DNA from: Brevipalpus yothersi
Lineage: Eukaryota; Arthropoda; Arachnida; Trombidiformes; Tenuipalpidae
Assembly: GCA_003956705.1 (NCBI GenBank)
Contig: QZCP01000844.1
Span: forward strand, 99,212-163,211
DNA: 64,000 nt
Direction of reading: 5' to 3'
Positions 22,593 through 33,580 of the stretch are shown here, piece after piece; position 1 is the first letter of the stretch, and every line of letters starts with the position of its first letter. A program made the position numbers and the translations under genes. Below the pieces are notes generated by a model, which searched no databases, was not told the origin of the DNA, and saw only the letters and a program-made list of their open reading frames with translations.

Positions 22593-24731
22593 ATGATAAA
22601 ATTTTCAAACAAGTGATTCTCATCAAGCAGCTGAATCAACAAGGCTTCTTTTACCTTTCTGTATCTCTGTACAACGAAAATACTTGTCAAAATTTTCTCT
22701 CTAATTCGATATTGAAATTTTCTGTGGATGAAACCAAATAATTCCTTCTCTTATCATAGCGATGCATGGTCAATGTTGCTGATTGATGCAAAGTTGTTAC
22801 AAAATACTGAATTCAATAGAATTCAGAGTATGTTATCGAAACCGATCAATGATTCTTTCCCTCACATGCATATGAATTTTGGAACTGAAATAGAAGCTGA
22901 TCATGTTCGATGAAAATCTGGTTAAAAGACATGAGTTTCAATATATGGAAATAAAGATATCTCCATACTGTTATGGAAATTTTCGAGATCCAAACCGCCA
23001 AACCACTATATCAATGGTTGATAATTCTATTTAAAGGAATATTAACCCTCTCTCTCTCTTTCCGAATAGCAATTCTCATTCAATACAAAGCTAATTATCG
23101 AAGTCAATAATAGCATCCACATGGCTGGAGATGAGAGAAGGGAAAAGTCTCAGATTATCATTAAGAAACTTTCATTATCCTGCCTGATATAATCAAATCA
23201 GTAAACCACTTGACAATAGAAGAAAGAGAGTGGAAGTACCTGCGGAAAGGTAGTTGAGTGTTGTTTATTATTGTTTTCCCAAAATGAGCATGGATGTGCT
23301 ATCGTGCGAAGGTGTTCATGATAAAAGTGATGATGATTTGCTTGATTGCAAATGAGCCTACAATATTTTGGTGGGTAAAGCAAATTCAAGGCTATTAAAA
23401 AAATCAAACGACTCTAATTCAATCATTTCAAAATATATACGCTCAATATGAAATCAAATTGAATGAGTGATTGAAAATTTTGATTTCAACAATTTCAACA
23501 ACAATTGAGTGAAAATTTTCTCATTCCCACCAAAAATTTTAACAATTCAGCGGAAAAATGATTTCTCTCTCTCTTCTCACAAAAATAAATCAAAATGTTC
23601 ATCATAAGGGCAAACATTTTTCCATTATCACCACCTTTTCATCTTTCTTTTTTAATTATCTGATAACTTTTCGAGAAAAAATAGTCAGATAAAGAGGAAA
23701 ATTTATTGCCACCATCAACATTTTGTCTTGATGAAGATCTTTTCTTCCACTATTGTTTCATCACTCAATCGAATGACTCAAAACCTATTCAAAAACTTTT
23801 ACACCGTTTATATGCACTTTGATGGGTATTCTAAAGGATTTTTGAAGGTGCCACCATTACGAAATCAAATGTATCAATCAGCACGGGAATCTAGTTGAAC
23901 ATAAAAGATTCAATTTCAAAATCATGCATCATTTCGAACCCAGCATCGTAGCGTATATAAGCCTTTCAGATCATACTTTTCGATCTGATTTTTCACAAAT
24001 TGCCACATTCAGTAGCATCATGGTTTTTATCATTCAAACTTTTGCAAATCAAAGTTTCAATCAGAACATGGTGTACATGTGTATTTATCTAATCAATGGT
24101 CTCAAGAATATATGTTGACCACAGAGAGTTTGTAAACGAAAACTATGTATGATAATGTATCTGAATGAGAGAGAGAGAAATACTTTCACCAATCTGATGA
24201 TCAAGTTTGTCTTCTTTCCTCAAAGAGTAACCCTGAATGTCGACACATCATCAATAGGCCGAACAATAGGCTAGGCTCAATGTGGCCATCAAATTGCAAA
24301 GTTTCGAAGAGGAACTCGATCGATCACGCAATATACATTATATACACTATGTATTTCGAAACAATAAGGCACACATGCATATGTATGTATATTGAAAAAA
24401 TTTTTTTCTCTCTCTTTTCACTTCGCTTTCTATGTCTCTCTCAATTGCAATTTGCAATTGCAAAATGCAAATCACATGATAGACACACTTACTATGATTG
24501 ATTCCATGGACACGGCTTGATCATTGGTGGACAGTGTAGACCAGTGGTTGGAGGTGTTGTCGATATATAGTATGTGGGTGGAGAGGGCAAAGTTGTGATC
24601 GCTGTGGTTGCCGTTGCAGGATGACCAGCAAGTGCTGAACACAAGCCACTAGGTGATGTGGGCAATGGCGAGTAGGTTACTGTGATCGGCATAACGGGAC
24701 TACACATGGTCATGGTGGTAGAGTCAAATAC
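19619..24731 (-). CDS. 3CxxC-type zinc-finger protein, receptor-transporting-protein-like
   Basis: Three exons: 24731-24493, 20354-20030 and 19774-19619, with matching phases. The first ATG of the open frame is at 24713 in a good context (ACCACCATGACC), giving 233 residues. The exon continues six codons upstream to an acceptor (CATTCCTCAG), so a 5' non-coding exon is likely. Residues 1-70 are Ser/Thr/Pro-rich and probably disordered. The domain has three Cys-x-x-Cys pairs, CEEC, CQKC and CQAC, the hallmark of 3CxxC zinc fingers, with LFGQQCQKC and PHNSQLCQACKDGVC closely resembling RTP and ZAR1 family proteins. RTPs help chemoreceptors reach the cell surface and ZAR1 binds maternal mRNA; which role applies here is open. 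I see no C-terminal membrane anchor. The first coding intron is 4.1 kb. Confidence 0.8.
21725..21764. repeat. (GA)n microsatellite
   Basis: About 40 bases of GA repeat inside the large intron of the 3CxxC gene. Confidence 0.93.
22559..22590. repeat. (CT)n microsatellite
   Basis: About 32 bases of CT repeat inside the large intron of the 3CxxC gene. Confidence 0.92.
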
Positions 24732-26201
24732 CTGAGGAATGAGGAATAGATCAGAGATGTAAAGTTGAAAGTGGGGTTTGCCTGAGAAATGGGTGAAAGT
24801 TCGCTGATGAGATGAGAGGAATTTTCTTGAACAACATTGTTTATGGTGGCTCTGGAGGAATTTATGCTTTATCAGATACTAATTGATTGAGAAATTGTTG
24901 TTGGAGAAAAATGTGTGTGATACAAGCGAATCTTTATGAGTGTATAGATTGCCAATGGAAGGTAAATGAATAGATTTTCATAATTGAACAATGAAAATTG
25001 TTCTTCAAGCTTAACATCAACAGCAGCTTGATAAAATATTTATGATAATGGCTACATTTGATCGGTGACACAAAAGCCTTAATATGCTTGATCTAAGAGA
25101 ACCGCCAATGGCAGGCAAAATTTGAGAAGCGATTAAGATTTCATAAATTTATTTCCTCATTTTTGTTCAACTTGATTGAATTTCATACACACGATCTCTC
25201 TCTCTCTTTCTTTCTTTCTTTCTTCTTCTTGACTTCGTATTTATATATTAATATATAATCAATGAACACAGTTTATTATAAACTAGGCAGATCAAAAAAT
25301 TGGATACACTTTGATGATTATGTGAAAGAAGATATTGGCAAGATTCCGTTCCGCTAGATGAATATTGAAATTCAAATTGATGCTTGATTCTGTCAATTCT
25401 ATCGATTCTATCGTAAACTTGATGAGTTCTCTGAGAATAACGGTAAACTTCAGTGATAGAATGCTAAAATTCAGTAGAACTCATATTCATAATGAGGTAA
25501 GAAGTCTAGTACTCTCAACTGAAACTAGCGTTTCTGCCACTGTTGAGAAGTAGTGAATGAAGATTTGAGGAAATAAGAGATCAAGGACATTAGATAATCA
25601 GTCCTACTTACACACATGTTCTAATTGATGAGAAAAGGATAAAACAGGGAAAAACAAATGGAGTAATAGTTCAATGAAGAGGATGATAATGAAAATTGAA
25701 AACACTTGAACACCCACAAACTTGATCCGATTGATGAACACACTTTTCGTTCGAATACGCAAAACTTATAAGATAAGTTGGAAGCAAAAATTACTTTCAA
25801 ATATCAGATGATTTCACTTATCACTCATACACACAGATTGAAATACAAATTGCGCGATTTGAGTAGGAATTTCGATTTCACTCTCTTCAAAAAAATTATC
25901 TTGGTGAAAAAATCTTCCCCGAAATTGCTTGATAGGTGTAAGATATTGGTAGGATCAAAATTTCAGAATGCCTTCGTCGGAACGTTATTGAATTTTTATT
26001 TCACGTGAGAATATACTAGACGATGATGAAAAGTTGCTCAAGAATCAGGAGAGATAGAGAGAGGGAGAGAAAGTGAAAAAGAGTGAATCACACAAGTGAA
26101 GCCAGATAGGTAAAAACTAGGTAATCAACTGATGATAGTTAGATAGAGAGAGATGGCACAAAAATCACCTCTCAATGAGAGCGATCAGAGCTCGAAAAGC
26201 C

Positions 26202-26212
<11 letters not shown>

Positions 26213-26256
<44 letters not shown>
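26213..26256. repeat. (GA)n microsatellite
   Basis: About 44 bases of GA repeat; overlapping long frames are repeat artefacts. Confidence 0.93.
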
Positions 26257-26258
<2 letters not shown>

Positions 26259-26498
26259 AACCAGCATCGTTTCGTAGGTAAACTGCTCACTTCTATCATC
26301 CACCCCCCTTTTCAACCCCTGCTGATTCTTTTCTCTCTTATCATCCTTCATTTCCATTCTTTATTTCTACCTTTCTCTCTCTCCCTCATCATTCACACTT
26401 TCAGCTACTTCCGAGGAGGAGAAGAGAGAGAGAGAGAAGAGAAAAGAGGGAATAGGAAGAGAGAGAATCATATTCCTCATCTCCTGTCCAAATCTTCT

Positions 26499-26723
26499 AT
26501 GGCAAAAGACAATGACCATCAAATTATACCGGTGACGTTGGAATGTGTGTATATTGGTGACAGTAAGGATTTGATTGCATCATATTTGAGAGTGAAAACA
26601 TGGATTCACATGTTTGGATGCAATTTGCCCTACGGGCATGAGGGGACCAACCAGTATGACACCGGCTGTTTAACCAGTAAAATTGGTGAAATGATGGGAA
26701 AATTGTTTGACCGATTGATTTAA
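26499..26723 (+). CDS. Weak small open reading frame, unknown
   Basis: ATG at 26499 to TAA, 74 residues (starts MAKDNDHQIIPVTLECVYIG). Composition is more protein-like than the surrounding DNA and local GC is slightly raised, but there is no recognisable domain, signal peptide or membrane segment. It follows CT/GA-rich sequence. It could be a small gene, a gene relic or chance. Confidence 0.2.
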   Translation: MAKDNDHQIIPVTLECVYIGDSKDLIASYLRVKTWIHMFGCNLPYGHEGTNQYDTGCLTSKIGEMMGKLFDRLI

Positions 26724-28452
26724 ATTGAGAAGGAGAGAAGGATTGGATATAAAAGTTTCGAGAGGTTCCCCCAGATGATTTTGTTGAATAATCTGAACGT
26801 GATGTGGAAATTATTAATCCATGATAGCCAAATTTTTGATCATTTGGGAAGAATTGTATTACATTGAAGCCTTTTTTGATTCTCTCTGGCGATACTTGAT
26901 CGTAATTGATATCCCGTTAATTTACATCCATATCTCGCTTAAACCATCAATTTGAAAGCCAATAGTAGATATTACATGATAAACTTGCCATCGAGTTCAT
27001 TGGGCAACAACAATCTCTCTCAATTTGCATATCCACTAGAACATGGTCAGCAAGATCAAGCTATCTTGTTTATTTTTTCTCTTTTTTCTAATAGTTTATC
27101 AAAATGTATCAATTCTGGAATGCTGATCAGTATGAGCTCTTGATGCTCGAGTGTATATGCGTGCGATGTGAAAACTTGATAATTGCATCCCTCTAAGTAC
27201 CATGAGATGAGACTCATGAGTGTATTCAAAAATCGAAAAGAAATTATCTTCATCTGGGTGTAGCGTTTGATATTGATTATCGAAAGTGAGAAAAAAGAAG
27301 GCGAAATATTGGCACCAATATCAGGTGAGAAGGGCGAAAAAAAAGAAAGATGATCAAAAAGTGTGTGTTTATGAAAGAGAAATGCAAAACAATATCAAGC
27401 TGTTTGATATGAACACAGGTAGAAATGAATGAATGAATTTTTATTTTCTACTCTTTCTTTTTTTTCACATAAAAGTATTGACTTAAATTGTTGAGTTTCC
27501 ATGTTTCCGGTGAGAAAGTAGAATGATGATGTATTTTGCACTTGCATACATACCTACATACACCATCGGCCTCACATGAGTACATTATTGTTAACATTTA
27601 CAGGTAGATTTGATAAAAGTATGAATCAGTCGGTGGTCGGGGGCGTCCATGGATTCATGATCCATGATGATGATCATCAGTATCGAAGAGAGAGAGAAAG
27701 TTTACTGCTAAGATTTGTTTGATGTAATGGAAAGGATGGGTGTACTTTAATAATAATGGATTGTTTTGTAATCAAAATTTTTGAGCTTTTTGATGATTGA
27801 CTTTCTCTTCACTCTCTCTCTCGATTTTTGATTATCATCAATTTTCATCGAGTTTAAGTGTTTTTCAATCATGAAGAAGAGAATGAGAATTCACTCAATT
27901 TCCGGTCACATTGGGCTTTTCATTCATGGAATATCATAGCGGAACGATCTTGAGTGGAATCAGACTAAACTTTTTTCCTGTTCAACCATCATAATCCCTC
28001 AGTAATCATCGATAAATGTTAGATACATTGCATTTGATTTTCCCTTTCAAGCGGAGGTGATTAAACGATAACGGTATTAGAGAATTGGGAAAGACCGATG
28101 ATGATAATAGTAGAGACGCAAATCATGTGGATATCTTTATTGTCCTGCTACTCAATTGATGGTGAATTCTTGGTAGAAGATATTCTCTCTAATAGTATTT
28201 ATTTGTCAGCGATAAAGCGTATTCCCTGTTTCTTGACAGGAAAGTGATACTTCATCAACTATATTCATTTGTGAATATATCCATAATCAGTTAATTCCCA
28301 TCACTCTACAATCAGATCTATTTATCACAATCAGGGTCAATTGATCTTACATTAGGCTTGGTAAACGTCGTTTGTGTGTGAAATACTCAGTAAAACGTCA
28401 CTAATGACAGTAGCTCAAAAAACTTGAGAAAAACTATTGATCTCGAGAGCAG

Positions 28453-28454
<2 letters not shown>

Positions 28455-28546
<92 letters not shown>
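28455..28546. repeat. (GA)n microsatellite
   Basis: About 92 bases of GA repeat with a short GAAAGAAA interruption, one of the longest contiguous simple repeats in the window. Confidence 0.95.
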
Positions 28547-29200
28547 AAATAATGCTCAAATATCAACAACACTTATGGATATATACGTCGAGACAGGTAA
28601 TAGTGAAAGTGTGCCAATATGAGATCATCGATATTATCATCATGGCTACAAAATTGTTTAGATGAGTGGAGCAAACATAATATTGAGAGTTGTGTTACAG
28701 ATACCGTTACTTGAAGTAGCTTCATGGTGATGGGTTAATTGAAGGGGTTGGATTATCTATTTTGCAATGTTTTGGAGCGCTTCTCACTTACAGATGTAGA
28801 TTGTTGAAGATACTGAGCTTCATTTCAAATTGAATATCAAATTGGCGAAAATATTTCCATCGTCTTCCAAAGTTTCAAAACTTTGGAAAATTTTTGATGT
28901 CTTATTTGTGTAACTGCTGCTCATTTCACATTTGCATTTGATTGTTTTTCGATCCATATCACGGTCAATCCTTCCTAAGAAGATTGTGAGCATTTGCAAT
29001 AGCTTTCAATGACCTATCTGATCTGAATGCAAATTGCATAATGTAATGCGTTTCAGGGCGTTTCAATTGAAAATCGATCAATCTATGACTCAAACACTAT
29101 CTAATTTGACAAAAAGAGAGAGAAACTTTCACTCATGATAACCCGGGCTGTAAATAAAAAGGAAAAGTAAGTGTTCATCTCTCTCTCTCTCTCGGTGCAG

Positions 29201-29391
29201 CTTTATGATATACTATCATCATCATCATTCATGGTGGAATTGTCAAATCGATTAGTCATTCACTGCCTAGATAGTGATTCTCAAAAAGTCAACTATACAC
29301 ATGAATTCACCGTAACACGATGTTCAAATACAAAGTGTTATTTATCGCTGAATAACTATACGATCCAAGCGAATCAATCGAAAGGCCACTG
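29201..29391 (+). CDS. Orphan exon of a likely extracellular protein
   Basis: A CT-rich tract and GGTGCAG acceptor lead into a 191-base open frame that ends at a good donor (CACTG, then GTAAGC) in phase 2. The 63-residue peptide has three Cys (in VIHCLDS and CSNTKC) and three N-glycosylation sequons (NYT, NYT, NQS), suggesting an extracellular domain. I find no matching upstream or downstream exon before SF3A3, which is on the other strand. It may belong to a gene with distant exons, such as the signal-peptide exon at 9316, or be a relic. The family is not recognised. Confidence 0.42.
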
Positions 29392-30111
29392 GTAAGCTCA
29401 TCAATGCGATGTTCGGCTTTCGAATGTTACCGATTGATTGTGATCGTTGAGATCGGCTCCAGACGGAAGTTGATCCCCTAAATTTAGTTTCAAACTTTAT
29501 TTGATCACCTAGCCTGATCAATATGGTTGATAGGTTCCAGCTATATACTTGAGTGCAGATTAGAACATTGTTAATGCCTACTCAATTATAGTATGATAGA
29601 CTTTCGAAACTAGATCATCCAGATGAACTTGTTGATTGTTGCCTAGTTTCGAACCATAAGGTTTCATCACCCTGTGAATTTAAACGAACACTATCTCTAT
29701 GAATAATGTAGACACATGAGATACAGCTTTTTAAAGAGCTGAATTTTATTAAACAGTAGACAGCTATCACTGAATAACTTATTTTGCCCCCTCGCTCACA
29801 TTGAATCACATTTTTCACACTTCAAAGAAAAGCACTCCAGACAGATCAGTGGTGATTAAATTGCAATCAAAATGCTGTCACATGTTTTTACCATGGTGCA
29901 AGCGGACTTCAAATAGTGTCAAGAGCTGATAAATTTTCAACCGATATGATACTGATAGATTTCCAACGAATATTGGTGGACACAATAATGAGATTGAAAT
30001 TCTCGAAGGTGTAAAAAGTTTTATAAGGACATTACGTTATATATTACACATGAAATGAGGATGATAACATGGGTATGATGCTTATCATGCAGATGGCTTA
30101 TGACATATTTT
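29392..30111. other. Interval downstream of SF3A3, no gene seen
   Basis: AT-rich sequence that should contain the SF3A3 3' UTR (minus strand). No supported coding frame. Confidence 0.5.
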
Positions 30112-31690
30112 CTATAAAAGACCTTGCCTTTTCAGATCCTCATAGGTTTTCTTGTTAACTACTCTACCCTCAGAGTCTTCGTACTCTTCCTCAGTTGCAG
30201 GGAGGAATTTTTCTTTCTGCTTTTCATCTTTGAGTTTGTTCCAAAGTCTTAGAGCATCCTCAATTTTGGTAACATTGGCAAAATGGGCAGTATTGGGGAC
30301 ACCTAAACATCTCATACCATGTGCATGTCGCCATTCAGCGAAGTGAAGCTGGAAAGCTTTAGGTCCTTTGTAAGTTGCATTACCACAAATTTCACATGTG
30401 TAAGTGATATTGAGACCATGCAATTTGTAGAGCCAATAAGGAATTGGTTTACCATCCCATCCGAGAGGAACATTTTTAGGGTTATACAAAATTTCTGAAT
30501 CAAGTTCTTCGTCTGATTCACTTTCAGATTCTTCTTCGTCTGATGCCTCTCGTTCACCAACTGTTCGAGCTTGTTTCCTTTGGACATTTTCTCTGGTTGC
30601 AAGACGTTGTTCGGAAAGTATTTCGGAAAGACGATAAACTTGAGCTTCCATTGAAGCAATTTCTGCTTGCTTCTCAGTATCCACATTTTTCTTGGCTTTT
30701 CCAGGTTTCTCTTTGACAAACAAATCTCCTGACCATTCAGTAGGATCTTTGCCTTTAGTTTGCAGAAGACGATTGGCTCTCTCTTCCCAAGTACCACCAC
30801 ATTTGAGTCCTAAGAATTGAAGTGCTGTCTTCAATCGTTCAGCACTCACATTTTGTTCTCTAAAGTCTTCTAGAGAATTGAAATCTGTCAAATCAAGCTC
30901 CACTCCTGAGTGGGCTAGAGCAGAACTCACTTCCTTGGGCCATCCAGGGAAAGAATCACTTTCCCATTGATGGCGGAATTCTTCCTTCGTGCTTTCCATT
31001 TCCTCATCCAGATCCAGAAGAGGTTTAGCTCGGGCACAATAATCGGAAAGATAGTCTATCAGAGATGCTAGATAATCTTTGTAGTCAGGTTTCATCTTTC
31101 TCTCCTTTGGAATCTCAAAAAGATGATCGAATTTTGACAAATAAGTTAGATAATCCATCTTTTCGACTCTTTTGAGGTTACAATACTTGAGATAACATTC
31201 ATGAAGATCCAAAAATTTTCCATATCCTTCCTCGGCGGTAAAATCTATCAAATTAAGATCTAATTCTCTCATCTTAAGAAATTCATCATACTCCATAGAC
31301 ATAGGCTTGATAGTTTCATTTGGATTTTTCTTGTGGAACTCTTTGATCAACCGTAAACGAGAATAAAATTCACCAAACTCATTGACACCTTGCATTGAAG
31401 CTATCTCATCTTTTCTCGATCCATCTTTATCTTCATAGCTTTCAATCAATGCCTGAGTGACACCAACATACCGGTCAATCAGATATTTTAATCTATGTTC
31501 ACTGTTCATTTGATCTTTATGCTGCAGTGATCAGAAAAGTGAAAAAGTGAAAAATTAAATAACTTCAATCAATCATCAACAAAACACTTCTTACCGTTCC
31601 TTTTTTGGCCATCATTTCTTTCACCATAGTGTCTTCAATTCTCTCCCTTTCTTCATGATAACTTCGCTGCTGCTCTAGAACTGATTCCAT
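30112..31690 (-). CDS. SF3A3: Splicing factor 3A subunit 3 (SF3a60)
   Basis: Subunit of the SF3a complex, part of the U2 snRNP that recognises the branch point in the nucleus. Two exons, 31690-31595 and 31521-30112, join in phase 0 and give 501 residues, the same length as the human protein. Near-identical family blocks include FPGWPKE, LGLKCGGT, ENVQRKQART, YNPKNVPLGWDGKPIPYWLYKLHG and the C-terminal VVNKKTYEDLKRQGLL. A matrin-type C2H2 zinc finger (CEICGN to HFAEWRHAH) sits at about 405-435. An acidic Ser/Glu stretch precedes the NPKN motif. It is divergent from SF3B4 with 293 bases between start codons. Confidence 0.98.
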
Positions 31691-31983
31691 ATTAACTTGG
31701 ACAGATTAATCAGGCCTTGTCAACACCGAATTAACACACACAATTTAGTTTTAATCACTGAAACAATTTGTTTAAACTATGTCCATCATATGTTGTGTTT
31801 ATCAATTTTAAATTGATTTGATGCCGTGATTGAAAGTGGCGCCAACACATGTGGACACGTGAAAAGTGGAAACCAAAACAAAAGTGTTTTGAGAATCAAA
31901 TTTAATTGTGTTTGTAATCAATTGAATGGTGTGAAATTGTTTAGTGTCAAGTGATTGTGTGTGTGTGGTATACACAATTCAGT
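31691..31983. promoter_or_regulatory. Shared divergent promoter region of SF3A3 and SF3B4
   Basis: The 293 bases between the two start codons must hold both promoters and 5' UTRs. There is no clear TATA box. A palindromic E-box CACGTG lies at 31856-31861 and GGCGCC at 31838-31843, near the middle. A bidirectional promoter for two subunits of the same snRNP is inferred from the layout. Confidence 0.6.
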
Positions 31984-33580
31984 ATGGCTGGACCGATTGC
32001 GGAACGTAATCAAGATGCTACCATATATGTTGGTGGCTTAGATGAGAAGGTAATCGAGGCAACTTTGTGGGAACTTTTTGTACAAGCTGGACCGGTGGTT
32101 AATGTCCACATGCCAAAGGATCGTGTAACTAATTCTCATCAAGGATATGGTTTCGTTGAATTCATATCCGAAGAGGATGCTGATTATGCGATCAAAATAA
32201 TGAATATGATCAAATTGTTTGGAAAACCGATTAGGGTTAACAAAGCTTCCGCTCATCAAAAGAATCTCGATGTTGGGGCCAACATTTTTATTGGTAATCT
32301 GGATTCGGAGGTTGATGAGAAACTTTTGTATGATACATTCTCCGCTTTTGGTGTTATCCTTCAGACACCCAAAATTATGAGAGATCCTGAAACGGGTAAT
32401 TCAAAGGGCTACGCTTTCATCAATTTTGCCAGTTTTGAAGCTTCAGATGCCGCCATCGAAGCCATGAATGGACAACATCTATGTAATAGACCAATAACCA
32501 TAAGTTATGCTTTCAAGAAAGATTCCAAAGGCGAAAGACATGGATCTGCTGCCGAAAGGTTACTTGCAGCCAAGAATCCATTAACACAAGCTGATAGGCC
32601 TCATCAACTGTTCGCCGATGCTCCGCCAAGTGTTGCACCAGTTGCCCCGCCGGTTGTTGTGCCACAACAAATTGTTCCACCTCAACCGACAATGTTCTAT
32701 CCAACCGATATTGGTATGGGAATGGGATTAGCTATGGGACCAGATTTCCAAGGATTAAGATCTATGGGTCCTATGGGTGTTCCTGGATTACCAACTGGTA
32801 TACCTGGTTTACCTAATCTACCATGGATGCCAGCACCTCCTCCACCACCTCCGCCGCCTCCATCAGCTCAATTTAATTCACTTCCTCCTGGTGTACCTCC
32901 TGGCGTAAGTATTATTTTGATAAATGTGATGTTTAAGATACAATGTTTGCTCTTACAATATATTGAGCTAGGGAAACTCTGCCTTGTAGCTCGTTCCCTG
33001 TCTAAATAATCTGACTCATACGGTAGAAGAGTTCAGCAAACCCAATCCCCGACTCAAAATCCAACCTGACGGTCCAACAAACAGGGTTAGCGTTTCCACG
33101 CTTACCAATATTGTCTTCTCCATTTTTCAGTCCCTCTCTCTGTCAGACAGAAGAGTGGCAAAGCCTCTCCTCATCAACCCCGAGACTAGCAGTATACGAA
33201 AAAGGGAAGCTTGAAGGATTCATGTTAACAAATAAATATTTCTTGGTAGTCCTTTCCAACTTCTTTTAATGTCGAATCACCCTGCAGTGTTACTCCCTGA
33301 AGAGACCACGTTGTTAAACCTAGGGATATTGAGACATGTCCAACCACCATACACTGTCCATCACAACACCGAAGACCAACCACTTTCCGAACAGACCACC
33401 TTGTTGCACCTAATAATATAGAGATTGAAAAAAAGAAAAAAATATAAAACAAATTAATTAATTAGTCTAATTTTTTTTTTCTTCCAAATCCAGGCCGTGC
33501 CTCCACCACCATTTATGGCACCTCCACCACCACCTCCTCCTCCCCCACCTCCTCCACCTCCACCACCAGTGGCTAGTTAA
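31984..33580 (+). CDS. SF3B4: Splicing factor 3B subunit 4 (SF3b49)
   Basis: RNA-binding subunit of SF3b in the U2 snRNP; it contacts pre-mRNA upstream of the branch site. Exons 31984-32904 and 33494-33580 join in phase 0 and give 335 residues. The start is the ATG in AGTATGGCTGGACC, beginning MAGPIAERNQDATIYVGGLD as in the family. Two RRMs follow: RRM1 at about 13-91 (RNP2 IYVGGL, RNP1 GYGFVEF) and RRM2 at about 100-179 (RNP2 IFIGNL, RNP1 GYAFINF). The C-terminal part is Pro/Gly/Met-rich, and exon 2 is almost all proline before the terminal VAS. It is shorter than the 424-residue human protein in the low-complexity tail. The 589-base intron is unusually GC-rich in its middle. Confidence 0.97.
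33302..33423. repeat. Imperfect direct repeat in the SF3B4 intron
   Basis: Two copies of about 32 bases, 33302-33333 and 33391-33423, share AGACCAC, TTGTT, ACCTA and ATAT..GAG blocks and are about 90 bases apart, in a local GC-richer patch. This may be the remnant of a repetitive element. Confidence 0.35.

Larger units (their letters stand above)
20355..24492 (-). other. 4.1 kb intron of the 3CxxC gene
   Basis: AT-rich sequence with a GA tract (21725-21764), a CT tract (22559-22590) and TA-rich repeats (about 21426-21443). Frames here are short and compositionally random. I see no nested gene. Confidence 0.55.
24732..29200. other. 4.5 kb interval without a firmly supported gene
   Basis: AT-rich sequence upstream of the 3CxxC coding exons, probably including a 5' non-coding exon and its promoter. 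It contains two large GA microsatellites and one weak small reading frame at 26499-26723. Nothing else stands out. Confidence 0.45.

Noticed and set aside
30312..30800. 162-codon frame overlapping SF3A3
   Set aside because: A shadow frame of the clearly conserved SF3A3 coding exon on the same strand.
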